Assembly (NCBI GenBank): GCA_018340375.1
Contig: JAFFJZ010000002.1
Coordinates: 47,574,001-47,638,000 of the forward strand
DNA from: Gonatopus flavifemur
Lineage: Eukaryota > Arthropoda > Insecta > Hymenoptera > Dryinidae
Length of the DNA stretch: 64,000 nucleotides
Reading direction: 5' to 3'
Shown piece by piece: positions 34,826 to 45,188 of this stretch. Position 1 is the first letter of the stretch. Every line of letters begins with the position of its first letter. Position numbers and translations under genes: made by a program. A model generated the notes under the pieces. That model saw nothing but the letters and a program-made list of their open reading frames with translations, was not told where the DNA came from and made no database searches.

Positions 34826-35325
34826 GAATGAAAAATCTTTGAAGTTTCTGACGTTTGTTCCGCGTTTGAACCGCAATTTTGATGGTTTCCACATTGATTT
34901 TCACAATTGTCAAAAGCATAAATCAAAGTTTGACATAAATTGACGTGGTTTCGTAGTTACAACAAGAATTCCAAAATGATTCCAATGTGAAAACGTGAGA
35001 TAAAGAAAAAAAAAAAGTTTGAAAATTCGCGTTTTTTTGGAAAAAAAACCCCCAGATATCTCGCCACAGGGACATTTTTCGGAAAAACCGACGGCAGATT
35101 CTGAAAGATGAGTCAATTTTACATCGACAATGTTTATTCTAGAATTTTTCAGGAGTTTTTTTCTCAGAAAGTACAAGCGTTGAAAAACGCAACGAACAAA
35201 TGTCATTTCGGGACTTAATGGGTTAACTGAATGAACTACACCAAACTAATCAATTGAAGGATAATTGTTTCGTTAGATAAAATTCAAACTCGACGAGTAA
35301 GAATACAATAATTGCTTGCGTACTA

Positions 35326-35698
35326 CACGGATCTGAAATACTCTTTCAATTTCTTGGAATAAAAATTCTCTTCTAAAGAGTGAACATATACACAACAAGT
35401 TCAACAGGAATGAGATTTCACTCCTAAATATTGGCTTTTCACTTCATAAGAGTGATGTTTCACTCTTGGAGTGAGAATGAGTTGACTGCCTTGAAGACCA
35501 AATTTTTTAGATTGAGAGAAAATTTTCTTCGCCTTCATTCTAATGAATATGTTTTCAATCAAACAAGAAATTTCCAAATTGAGACAGAAATATACTCCTT
35601 CTTGAATTCGAAGAATATAATTTCAATTCAATGAAAAATTTATCAGAATGAGGGCAAAAGAATTTTTCCTTGAAATCTAAGAAATCGGGTTCTCAGTG
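35326..35698. mobile_element. CAC-type MITE, AACCCAATCTCTTG family, TSD TA
   Basis: Starts CACGGATCTGAAATAC and ends GAAATCGGGTTCTCAGTG, flanked by TA (35324-35325, 35699-35700). The left third carries GAGTGAAA/TTTCACTC words. The right two thirds match 24161-24429 (GAATGAGGGCAAAAG, CCTTCTTGAATTCGAAGAA). It looks chimaeric between two word types. Confidence 0.75.
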
Positions 35699-35700
35699 TA

Positions 35701-38346
35701 AACAGAAGAATCTAAAATTTTTCACGGCTCGTTTTGCGGCCCGCGACAACACTAATCATGCATGCTTGAGTTCATATTATGTTTATCACATCTTAATTGT
35801 AGTTACGTAAAGTACACGCGTGGCTATCTGGGAGCCCAACAAACAACTGCTCTTTGAAAGGGGCAGTAACGGTTTGCGTCGTTACTGCAGGGTCATTGGT
35901 AGCCCATTGAGACGTCGGTAATCACCGTTTGTAAGGAACTTTCAGTCGGATTCATACATTTTTTCGGTGTAATTCAGAACTATGCGTTGAGATAATTACC
36001 TCACATTTATTTATGTACTCCAGAACTTTACATATTTCAGACCCTTGTGGCTCAAAAAATGATCTTGTTTTAATTTGTGTGACTTGAATTTCGTGCAGTA
36101 AAATAATTACCCAAAAATTCTCCGTATAATTTGAATTTCGCGTAGTTCAGATTTGCGTAGTACCGAGGGAACCGAATTTCCCTTCTCGCGTATCACGTTG
36201 CACGATAATAATTTCCTCAACATTTCACAATATTTTCATTCCTATTCGTACGAGGCTCGCAATACAGGTTGGGATTGTGAGAAATAAAAAACGATTCCAT
36301 CAAACGTGCGAAGGATTACGGGAGCTTAATTCATTTATCCATGGCGAGAACGGTGGTATATGATTGTTCGGAGCTTAAAAGCAATGATGACAATAGGAGG
36401 CGTATCCCCATTGGTAGCTCCCTCTGCTTCTCGTTACGCAATGTCCCAATTTCAACAGTAGATGAATAAAAGAGAAGGAGAACGATAAATTACGGTGAAA
36501 AAAGAAAACTCCCGTTTGCCAACCAAGTTGCGACGATATGATTCGATATTAAATTTTATTACCGTGGCGTCAGGTGTCGACTATGAGGTTTTTGATTTAA
36601 AATTCTACCTACGTACCTACTATTTTCGAGATTTTATTATCCTTATATTACATATTTTCCCTTCTTTGTTGAGACAGAGAAAATATGGAAATTCATTTCG
36701 CGGATCACCAATCTCATGATAACAATAACTACTTATACGATGAATATTATAAATTTCAAGAAAAAACGAGTATCGATTTTTTCGAATTTCAATGAATGCA
36801 ATTTGGAACGATGAATCATGTCGAGAAGTGGATTCTTCTTCATCTTTGTGGTCGGAAAATGTAATCGTAAACAACTATCTCAGTGGATTTCTTCAGACTT
36901 CTTCTTCTTTTTCTTGTTCTTCTCTTTAAGCGGACAGATTCAAAGAAGACAATCTTACGTAAGACTATAAGATTGGCACTTGCATGTGCATACGAAGAAC
37001 CGAGGGGCTGAGGGAAAAATGTCGTCACATCGCCGAGCATCCTTACAATGGAAACTACTTCACCCTCCGCTTGCCCTTGTCCTAATCTCGTTTAAGCTCG
37101 CTGTAAGCTCAAAGACACGTTCTTATTGCAGGTCGACCGTCCACTTGACAGCACGAATTTTCGGTCGAATCAACAAAAATGCTTTTCTCGATATTTCGGT
37201 CAAATAACGATAACGATGGAACTTGGGGGAGAATAATCTTTCGATTATTTTGCAATCTATTAAAATATTTCAATACTTTTTCAACGATTCAATGTGATTT
37301 TGTAGTGGAAAAATTAGATAAAATAAATCATTTTTACGCATTAAGATATTCAAGAAATTAGCAATTTTATTTCAAAAGATTTGTTATTATTCTGAAAGAC
37401 GTACCCACTTTTGTTCATTTGCGCTCTTAACCTAATTTCGTAAGTAGATGACAATCAAATCCAACAATGTGTCCCTTAAAACTAATGAGAATACTAATTA
37501 CTTAGCATTAGCAAGGTTACAAACTGTACGACTGTTTTTGATCTCATTTCAAATAACTACTCCAAAAAGTTTCTCCATTCGACTGAATAAGTTGCACTGA
37601 GAAAACACCAGGTTTGGCTCAACCCCGTAAGCCTTTGGATACGGCGAATGCATAGAAATAGAAATATAGGGACCGAGGGTAAAGCTAAGGGGAGGAAGCC
37701 ATTACGAGGGATGCGACGAGGTAAAATTGTGCACAACTGTTAATATTGGCTATGTATCTGCGCAAGTGCAATACTGCTACAGTTTGACAAAGTAGGAAAA
37801 ATTGTAAAGTTTCAATCAATGTATAGAATAATTTTGACAACGCAATGTAGAAAAAAATGTAAAATGCACAATTCTTGGTAATTTCGAACGAAAAACCGTT
37901 TTAAATTCACATGGAAAACCACATTTTCTTCACATTGTATTTTATACACTGTGAATACTGAAAATGATTATACTTATTGAAAGAAATTTTCTTATTTTGG
38001 GTTCTTGATGCCAAAGTTTGATAGTCGGATCGATTTTTGCAACCAGGGACACAACACTCTACCATGTTTATACGATTATTTATTCCATTTTGATAGTAGA
38101 AAGTAATAGTTTATTCGTAATTAACATTTCATTGTTCCTCAGGAATAAATAAAAATAGTAAAAGATAACCGCAATTGAGAGATTCGGTATTCGTTTTCAA
38201 AATTCGTGCGACGATCAACTGTTTAAATTACTGCGCATGTGCAGATGCATGGCCAATCAAATCTGTACGCAACTTTACCTCGTCGCCTTCCACGCAATAC
38301 CTTCATTCTCCTCGTCCATCAAGGAGGTTTGTTTATGCTCGGGCCC
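35701..38346. other. unique DNA, no gene seen
   Basis: No supportable exon. CG-richer unique stretches lie at 35720-35960 and 36300-36450. A lone CAC-type start (TG then CACTGAGAAAACACC at 37595) has no partner. ATTTTTTCGGTG at 35960 and ATTCTCCGTA at 36118 look like CAC-type right ends without left ends. Confidence 0.4.
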
Positions 38347-38350
38347 TACA

Positions 38351-39114
38351 CTCATGTAACACAGAATATTCTGAGAATATTCCCACAACATCTGTAAAAC
38401 GTACTGTATCGAATATTCTTACAAAGATCGTAGAAGCTTCGTGAATATTCATAGAAGATTCTTAGAACATTTGAATGGGACTGTTTCGAATATTCTAGGA
38501 ACGTTCGTACAATATGCGTACAAAGTTTGTAGGGAGATTGATAAGCAGCGCATGCGCAAGCATCTTAATGACATGAATTCAGTAATGGCGGATAATGTTG
38601 TTGACAGGCTACAGACCCTTGGATAATATATTATTTTAATTTGTATTTGGGGAATGAGAAATTGATAAATGTGCATTTTAATACTCCGAATATTTTGAAG
38701 GCGTCATGCGTGAAAAATAATCTTCAAAAGCGTAATAAAATTTGAAGAAATATCGCATATATTATGATTGCTTGTTGCGAATCATAAGTATCTCACCCAT
38801 CCATGTGGATCCATGATATTGCTAAGAATCCATGATGACAGATGTTTATTGATTGAAAGAATTGATTGTGAATCAGTTTTCGGTTACATGCAGAAGTCAT
38901 ATTGGCAGGAATTTCTATTTCAACAGCATTTTTTTATAATATTCCCACAATATTCGTGGCATAATATTCTGAGAATATTTGAAACAGTCTCATTCAAACA
39001 TTCTGAGAATGTGCGTAGAATATATTCGCACGTAATAAGAATCTCCTTAGAATATTCGAATATCCTCAACGTATATTCTTAGAACATTCTCAGAACGTGC
39101 TTGTGCTACCTGGG
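38351..39114. mobile_element. CCC-type element with GAATATTC words, TSD CA
   Basis: The left end CTCATGTAACACAGAATATT and the right end in reverse CCCAGGTAGCACAAGCACGT share 10 of the first 13 bases. CA flanks both (38349-38350, 39115-39116). The interior repeats AGAATATTCT-type words (AATATTCTGAGAATATTC, GAATATTCTTACAAAG, ACATTCTCAGAACGTG). It is inserted two bases inside the end of a CAC-type element. Confidence 0.7.
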
Positions 39115-39120
39115 CACGGG

Positions 39121-39238
39121 AAAAAAAACTGTTGACTCGACTGAAAATTACGGGTAGATGAACATAGATGGCTCACGAGGAAAAAAAACTGTTGGCCCTA
39201 CTGGAAATTACGGGTAGATGAACATAGATGGCTCATGT
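39121..39238 (+). repeat. 60-bp tandem duplication
   Basis: Two adjacent 60-bp units share AAAAAAAACTGTTG, AAATTACGGGTAGATGAAC and ATAGATGGCTCA with about five differences. The first unit begins six bases inside the CAC-type end, so the subterminal region was duplicated. Confidence 0.85.
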
Positions 39239-39886
39239 AAACGTGTTGGTGTTGATCTAACCAAAGTTATACTGTTGAAACCACCGTATAGATCGATGTA
39301 TAGATTGACTCATACTACAATAAATGTGGTATAGTGAGTAAAAGAAGGCCCGTCGCTATTCAACGGCAAAATTTTTCTGAGTTCACCATTCCTCATGATA
39401 TTGATATACTTCTGATGAACTTGTTATTACAAAATGACGTGAAAATTTCTGAATTCCATAAATAATAACTAAAGTACAAACATTTTTTCGTCGGATCCGA
39501 ACAGGCTCATTTTACCCACTGTATATGAAACAGTCTATAATATTTATGAAACTATGCAATAAAATTTTATCAAAATATTTTTTTAATTAATTCCAAAATC
39601 ATCACTTTTTTACCTGTTATTTAGAAAATATTATTTGCACTCAAAGAGCAGAAAATTTATTGAATTGAACATGATATCAGCACATGTAATTCAGTTAATT
39701 TTTTCCATCATTTTATTTGAAAATATTTATTCGTACGTACAACTGATGGATGAGTATCCGCCATTACTACCAGGGGGGTACAACTCAACGTTATAAAAGT
39801 AAAATAAATTCGCACTGATTTCTGCGCCCTCTAAGCCGAGTACTTTGATGTGAACTAAAAATCAATATGGTGGCCTCGTGTAGCAG

Positions 39887-40080
39887 GGCAACCTCAAAAT
39901 TATTCTGATTTTGAAACATCAATAATATTTCAAGAATGAAGTGTGAAAATGAAAAAATTCTAAAACCATATTATATATTAAAACATATAATCTGTTTTTA
40001 GAATTGTTGTTCACACTTTATTGTTGAGATATTATTGATATTTCAAAATCAAAATTGGTCAGCATAATTTTGAGGTTACC
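39887..40080. mobile_element. foldback of 194 bp
   Basis: GGCAACCTCAAAATTATTCT pairs with AGCATAATTTTGAGGTTACC. The arms continue through ACATCAATAATATTTC and GATATTATTGATATTTC and through AAGTGTGAAAATG and TTCACACTTTA. It lies within the 38349-41507 element. No target duplication is clear. Confidence 0.65.
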
Positions 40081-40121
40081 TCGATCAAATACGATCAAAG
40101 CGCCACCTTGATGGAATACTT

Positions 40122-41272
40122 CCCAACTAACATTCAGACATCTTAAAGATATCTTTAAGAAGTCTCAATGCGTTTGTAAGAAGTCTTAAAAAACGTTCTA
40201 AAAGATACCGAAACGAATCCTAAAAGATGTCTTATGAAACACGTATAGAATTCGAAAAGATATCTTGAAGAGTTCTTAAAGATGTCTTGAAGAGTTCTTA
40301 AAGATGTCTTGAAGAGTTCTTAAAGATGTCTTGGAGAATTCATAAAAACGTCTTGGAAGACTCTTGAATTTGTTCACAAAAAAAATTCTTAACCTTTTCT
40401 TTTTCCTTTCCCTCCTGTTTCTTCAACTGCTCTCGCGTTCCAATGAAGTTTACCTGATTTCGACCCTTCTTGTTACGGGAATCGAACCCATTCACTTGAC
40501 GATAAGTTTACGCCTCAGTCACTTGAGCTATACGTACAACATGGTAGAGACGCCCATAATTGTCCATATAACATAATGAAATATGTCAGCGGTGTCCAGT
40601 TTCAAAGTGAAAATGATCTTTTGAACAAACTGTTATCACATGAATAAATATCAAAAGAGTTGAATGTAATTACAAATAGGAAAGATGGATAAATTTAGTG
40701 AAACATATTCAGAAATCAATTCTGTGTTCTAGTAGTCGTTAATATTTCGTGAATACCGCAGATTCTTCCTAAAGTATTTCTGACGAATTGTTGTGAAGTG
40801 GATATTCGGTAATTTTATTGTGCACGTCATAAGGCGACAAAATCGTACTTTTTACAAACTTTCAAATTTCTTGATATCTCAATGATTGATTCAAGCTTTT
40901 AATTCATGGATATGGAATCACCTCATTTGCAATACGATTGTAATAACAGGTACATTCAAAGTTTTATTCTGTGTTATTCATGATCATGTGCTCATATAAC
41001 CTCAAAGCTGCTGAAAAATTTATGTTCTTAAACGTGTCTTAATCAAGACATCTTTCCGAAATCTCCTCAAGACTTCTAAAAGATATCTTCAAGAACTCTT
41101 CAATAACGTTCTTGAAGACCTCTGAATCAAGACATCTTTTAGAAATCTTTTACAAGATGTCTTTCCAACACTTCTAAGAGATATCTTTAAGAACTCTTCA
41201 AGAAAGTTCTTAAAGATCTCTCAATTAAGTATTCTTTTAGATATCTTCAAGAATTGAAATGTTAGTTGGGTT
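40122..41272. mobile_element. CCC-type element with AAGATATCTT arrays, TSD TT
   Basis: Starts CCCAACTAACATTCAGAC and ends AATTGAAATGTTAGTTGGG, flanked by TT (40120-40121, 41273-41274). Both subterminal parts (40140-40380 and 41030-41260) are arrays of AAGATATCTT and AAGATGTCTT words. A 22-bp unit (TTCTTAAAGATGTCTTGAAG plus AG) is repeated three times from 40273. The centre holds a tRNA-like sequence at 40468-40540. No transposase. Confidence 0.8.
40468..40540 (-). repeat. tRNA-like sequence
   Basis: Read on the minus strand, TAGCTCAAGTGACTGAGGCG resembles a D-arm with box A. ACTT, a seven-base loop and AAGT form a short anticodon-like stem. TGGGTTCGATTCCCG forms a T-arm with box B. The acceptor ends do not pair cleanly and no CCA-like end follows, so I read it as a tRNA-derived (SINE-head-like) relic rather than a working tRNA gene. 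Confidence 0.45.
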
Positions 41273-41509
41273 GTCCGTAATTAAAATGTGGCTTGGGGTC
41301 ATCCTATAGAGTTGAAGGCCCCTGATTACTACATGACAGCCCACGCAGTTCCATCAACATAATTTTCATGTTGGCACCACTTTTTTTGTGGGGTTACATT
41401 AACATGGAATTGGACTGTTGATTCCACAAGGAGGGTTTCGATAGGCCAACAGTGATTCGTTTAAATTAGTAAGCCATGTTGGAGTGATTGAGATTTTTCT
41501 TCCCGTGTA

Positions 41510-42490
41510 TATTTCTATGTCTATGGGCAAATGTCACCGCACAGTTGAGACAACTGAATATCGAAAGAGATGATTGAGCGGAGATTTACTTCAATTGATA
41601 TGAAGTTGCCTCAACGGCGCGGCGACATTCGCCTTATCCAAATGCTTACGAGTTTCCCTCCACTATTGTTTTCCTCGGTCTGGTGATATTTTGTATCGAC
41701 ACGAGTAATTGGAAGGACAACGATCATAAAAATCATTCTGTATTATCCACGTAGATGGTGTATTTACATGTGGAATGAGACAAGAGAATCTATCGGAAAA
41801 TATGAGAAAGTGAAGGAGGAAATATAATTTATGTAACAAATTCAAGCCACTCATCTTTTTCGCGCCCCTTACGTCATCGTTTTATATACCGGATGAATCT
41901 CTACCCGTCCAATATAGGTAATAGCAGTAGAGTTCCTCTTATACATACGCGGCGACTCTATTAGGAGTAAAAGAGATAGTAACCTATGTTGGATAGTTAG
42001 GGATTTGCTTAGTATATATATGTTATGCTCATATCTATAAATTCGCTGTCCTATTTCCTCTTAAGAAATTGAAGGCATACTCGAAGTATATATATATAAC
42101 CGTGTCTATGTACACGTATGTACAAAATGTATATACTTAATGTATATACGTTTGGACATCCTCCCAGAGGTGCACTTTGAAAACTACTGCGCTGGATGGG
42201 TTGAAATTTATTGGGTATTCCAATTTATGGTACGTATATTATTCACCAACAACATCACAACATACAATTAATGGTCTTAGTTTTCCTTTTTTTCCTATCC
42301 TTTCCTTCATGTGAAACTTCATACAAAACCGTTTGCATAGAGTATTACATCTCACTTGGCAAAGTTTCATATTCGTAGTACAAATTGACAAACTTGTGAA
42401 ATGTTTCACAATAATATCTGATGATTGAAATCTACATTTCATCATTCAGCGTGAAAAGTTTTGTTGGAATTTTACGAACTTTCTGAAGAA
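41510..42490. other. unique DNA with a small hairpin and TA-rich tracts, no gene seen
   Basis: Contains the 41904-42002 hairpin and TATATATATA tracts near 42015 and 42090. No exon recognised. Confidence 0.4.
41904..42002. mobile_element. 99-bp CCC-ended hairpin
   Basis: CCCGTCCAATATAGGTAATA at the left pairs with CTATGTTGGATAGTTAGGG at the right (CCCTAACTATCCAACATAG in reverse). The flanks (TA, AT) do not match. A probable small, worn CCC-type element. Confidence 0.5.
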
Positions 42491-42695
42491 TATTAGGTGT
42501 ACAACTTTGCTTCCGCCGTGTGCAATACATGGTTGCGTTGGTAGGTGGCGGTCGAAATAGGTTGGGTAATGAATGTCACACTAGGGTGGTCCTTATTTTT
42601 GAAAGTAGGAATATTTTGCATGCTACCCCATGAAATGGTTCTTCGACATGGAAAAATAACCTGTATTAAACGTCAGTTTTCTGTGATAACCTTAA

Positions 42696-43673
42696 CCCGT
42701 GCCACCGAGGAGTTGAAGTTCAGGAAACGTTCAAAGTATTTGAAATATATTTAGAGCAGTATCCAAAATGTTATATATATAATATATTCGTCTCGACTAC
42801 ACGTAATTACATTTAAGAACAGTCTGAAGTCCCAAAAGTACTATCTTTCGCTTCCCAATTTTCTCGAAAATGAGAGAATAAAATTGAAAAAGCGCAGTAC
42901 ATGCATCTTTCTTGTAATGCAAAAAAGATGCATGCCCCAAACTTTTCTGATTTCATTCACTCATTTTGTGAAATACTGGGGGCAGAAGTGTAGTACTTTT
43001 GGAAATTCCGAATGCCCTTAAAGAAAATCGTAATGATCGAAGCTGGTTCGAATTTATCGATTTTTTTTCGAGATAATTTATAAATTTACGCCTTCTATGT
43101 TTCCTTCCTGTCTTAACCTCATCAGTGTTTTGTTCCTTGTTATTCTTTGTATTTTTTATTCCGCTTGTGACATGTTTGAAATCCTAGAATGGCAAAAAAA
43201 TTTAAAACAACAATATTTCACGTGAAGAGGATTACGATCCATGCATAAAAATTTCTTTGAACCCATCGGAACTTGAATTTTTTAATGAAGAATCCTCGAA
43301 ATGGAATAATATCGAGAGTTATCAAGAAGGGAAAAAAATCATTGAAGTTATTAGGGTAACGAATGACGCGGCAGAGAGATGAGTGAAACTAATTGGAGAA
43401 TATAATGACAAACTGGACACACAGGAAGACCAGAAACAGTTCATTTTGCAAATTATTTTCGCTTATAGAAAACGATATCCAGATTGTAAGAAGCAAACGC
43501 TGTGTTGAATAATATAAAATTTGGTATGTTATTAGATTGAATAATTGATATCCTAATAACATCACGTACGTATTTATACACTTTATAGAATTGTGATAAT
43601 GTTTGGTTTTTATTCTAAATAAAAAATACAGCACGAAGTCTTCTCTATACCTTTGAACTCTCGATGGCACGGG
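42696..43673. mobile_element. piggyBac-like TTAA element, 978 bp
   Basis: Starts CCCGTGCCACCGAGGAGTT and, in reverse from the right end, CCCGTGCCATCGAGAGTT, flanked by TTAA (42692-42695, 43674-43677). A hairpin lies at 42832-43002. The 93-codon minus-strand frame at 43389-43670 reads through the right end and shows no transposase motif. Non-autonomous or decayed. Confidence 0.8.
42832..43002. repeat. inverted repeat inside the TTAA element
   Basis: CCAAAAGTACTA pairs exactly with TAGTACTTTTGG. ATTTTCTCGAAAATGAG and CTCATTTTGTGAAAT extend the arms, and AAGATGCATG-type words lie at the centre. Its overall form resembles the foldback at 23377-23564. Confidence 0.65.
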
Positions 43674-43722
43674 TTAAAGTTATCACAAACAACTCGGGTT
43701 TCACTCACATCATTTTTTCATG

Positions 43723-45015
43723 CACTGAGAAAAACAATTTGTGAGCTCAACGAAAATGTAGTCGACTCAACTACGCCAGGAGGTTAGATACGTTCAACTA
43801 ACTCTGGAAGTTGAATTAAATCATTCACCAAGTTGGCCGACTCCGTTGAGTCAACTACGTGGATGGTTGAAGCAATAAAAAAATTGGTTCCGTCAAGTAT
43901 CTTAATACATTTGACATACAACGATACAGAATTGTTTAGACTCATTATGTGCTTGACACACTATCTTACATTTTTGTGTCAAATGCACGTAACAATTGAT
44001 CCCAAGTTTTTAAATTTCTGAATCAACTCAGATTTTCTTTTCAATCGTTTTTCAAGAGTCGTTGAATCAATTCTACACTCGGTTGCAATAAATTTCCAAA
44101 AAAGTTCATTGAATCCAATAGTATTTGATGTCCAATGTACAAATAACGAGAAAAAACAAATAAAAAATTTCGATTACACAAACCATTTAATGGAAGGGGA
44201 GTTCTTTCACCAATGATGAAGACTCTCTCTCCTCCACCGACGGCGGATAAAGAATTACAGCGGGTTGTCAGTCAAAACAGAGAGTTTGGAGCCCTAATCG
44301 AGAATCGAACCTACCTAACCTCATCAAATTCACGCTTTAACTGACGTAGCTATACGACGATACACGATTTTCGTGACACAGAATGCAAGTCATTCCCAAA
44401 CCCTGTTAGTATCTTGTACCTCGTCATTAGAAATCAAAACCAATTTCAAAGACATTGTTATAAAATACTTCAGTGTGTCTTCTGAAATTTATTTCTATTC
44501 AATATCTCCTGAGATTGAAAAATATGTAGAATGAATACGGAAGTAAAATTCTTTTCAAGCAAATGCTGTGGTCATGTTTTGTGGATATATTGGAAAAAAA
44601 AACAATCAACTGGACATCTGAATACCCTGAACTCGAGAATAATGTTGATTAGTTCCTGGTGTATCATTAAATCAAACAATTGAATCAATTGGAATAATCA
44701 ATTATTTTCATTCAATTAATGATCTGAAGTTTGTAAACGGAAACATTTTTTGTTCATGCAACTGTTCACGTGAGTTGATTCACTTCTTGCTTGGGAGGTT
44801 GACTCAACTACTTGCGATTTTCAATAGAATTTTTTCTGATTCCTTGAATTTCATTCGCGTTGGTTCATACAATCAAGTGATAGGTTTGAAACAATGAAAC
44901 GCGTTGTAGTTGATTCTACAAATTCCAAGTCGTTTCAACGAAAAATTCATTGATTCACTTGAAAATTTTTCAACTACACCAGGTGGTTGATGGCACTTTC
45001 ATTTTTTTCTCAGTG
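43723..45015. mobile_element. CAC-type element, GTTGA-TCAAC words, TSD TG
   Basis: Starts CACTGAGAAAAACAATTTG and ends TTTTTTTCTCAGTG, flanked by TG (43721-43722, 45016-45017). Subterminal parts repeat GTTGACTCAACTAC-type words in both orientations (GTCGACTCAACTACG, GTTGAGTCAACTACG, GAGGTTGACTCAACTAC). The centre carries a tRNA-like sequence. It is inserted in the TAGGGTGGTCC MITE. Confidence 0.8.
44292..44361 (-). repeat. tRNA-like sequence, second
   Basis: On the minus strand, TATAGCTACGTCAGTTAAAG resembles box A and the D-arm, and GTAGGTTCGATTCTCG resembles box B and the T-arm. The anticodon stem is weak. As at 40468-40540, it sits in the middle of a non-autonomous element with arrayed ends and is probably tRNA-derived. 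Confidence 0.4.
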
Positions 45016-45188
45016 TGGGAGAGAAACACTCTAAGGGGTAGCATCCAAAAAATGTTGAAAAAAATTTTTTCTCCACCAATAAGGACCACCCTAATGTCAC
45101 ACAGGTAAGGTTGGACATGTGTCAACATAACAACATTGTCATATCAGTGAATTTTTGATTACATCATAAATTTTTACTCGATCGAAGG

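Larger units (their letters stand above)
33548..35222. mobile_element. piggyBac-like TTAA element, 1.7 kb, no transposase left
   Basis: Starts CCCATTAAGTCC and ends GGACTTAATGGG, flanked by TTAA (33544-33547, 35223-35226). TTAA duplications with CCC-starting ends are characteristic of piggyBac. No piggyBac transposase frame survives, so it is a non-autonomous or decayed copy. A second TTAA element is inserted near its left end (33623-34584), and a hairpin lies at 34600-34825. Confidence 0.75.
38349..41507. mobile_element. CAC-type element carrying two CCC-type elements, TSD TA
   Basis: The right end is GATTTTTCTTCCCGTG followed by TA. The left end CACGGGAAAAAAAACTG appears at 39115, but its first CA also stands at 38349-38350, before a CCC-type element. 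Removing that insertion restores TA-CACGGGAAAA, so TA flanks both sides (38347-38348, 41508-41509). A second CCC-type element is at 40122-41272. About 1.2 kb belongs to the host element, with GTTGA/TCAAC words. No coding frame. Confidence 0.7.
42582..45093. mobile_element. TAGGGTGGTCC-ended MITE, 9-bp TSD, split by two elements
   Basis: Ends are TAGGGTGGTCCTTATT and its perfect inverse, with a second match at GCATGCTACCCC and GGATGCTACCCC. ATGTCACAC is repeated exactly at 42573-42581 and 45094-45102. Mariner copy 2 has a single ATGTCATAC at this place, confirming the empty site. Removing the TTAA element and the CAC-type element leaves a MITE of about 240 bp. A 9-bp duplication suggests Mutator-like or a related group; not assigned. 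Confidence 0.8.

Noticed and set aside
37595..37625. CAC-type start CACTGAGAAAACACC
   Set aside because: No partner end in the following sequence, so it is mentioned only as a lone end in the surrounding stretch.
40468..40540. A functional tRNA gene
   Set aside because: The T-arm and D-arm look right, but the acceptor stem does not pair well and it lies in a mobile element, so I kept it only as tRNA-like.
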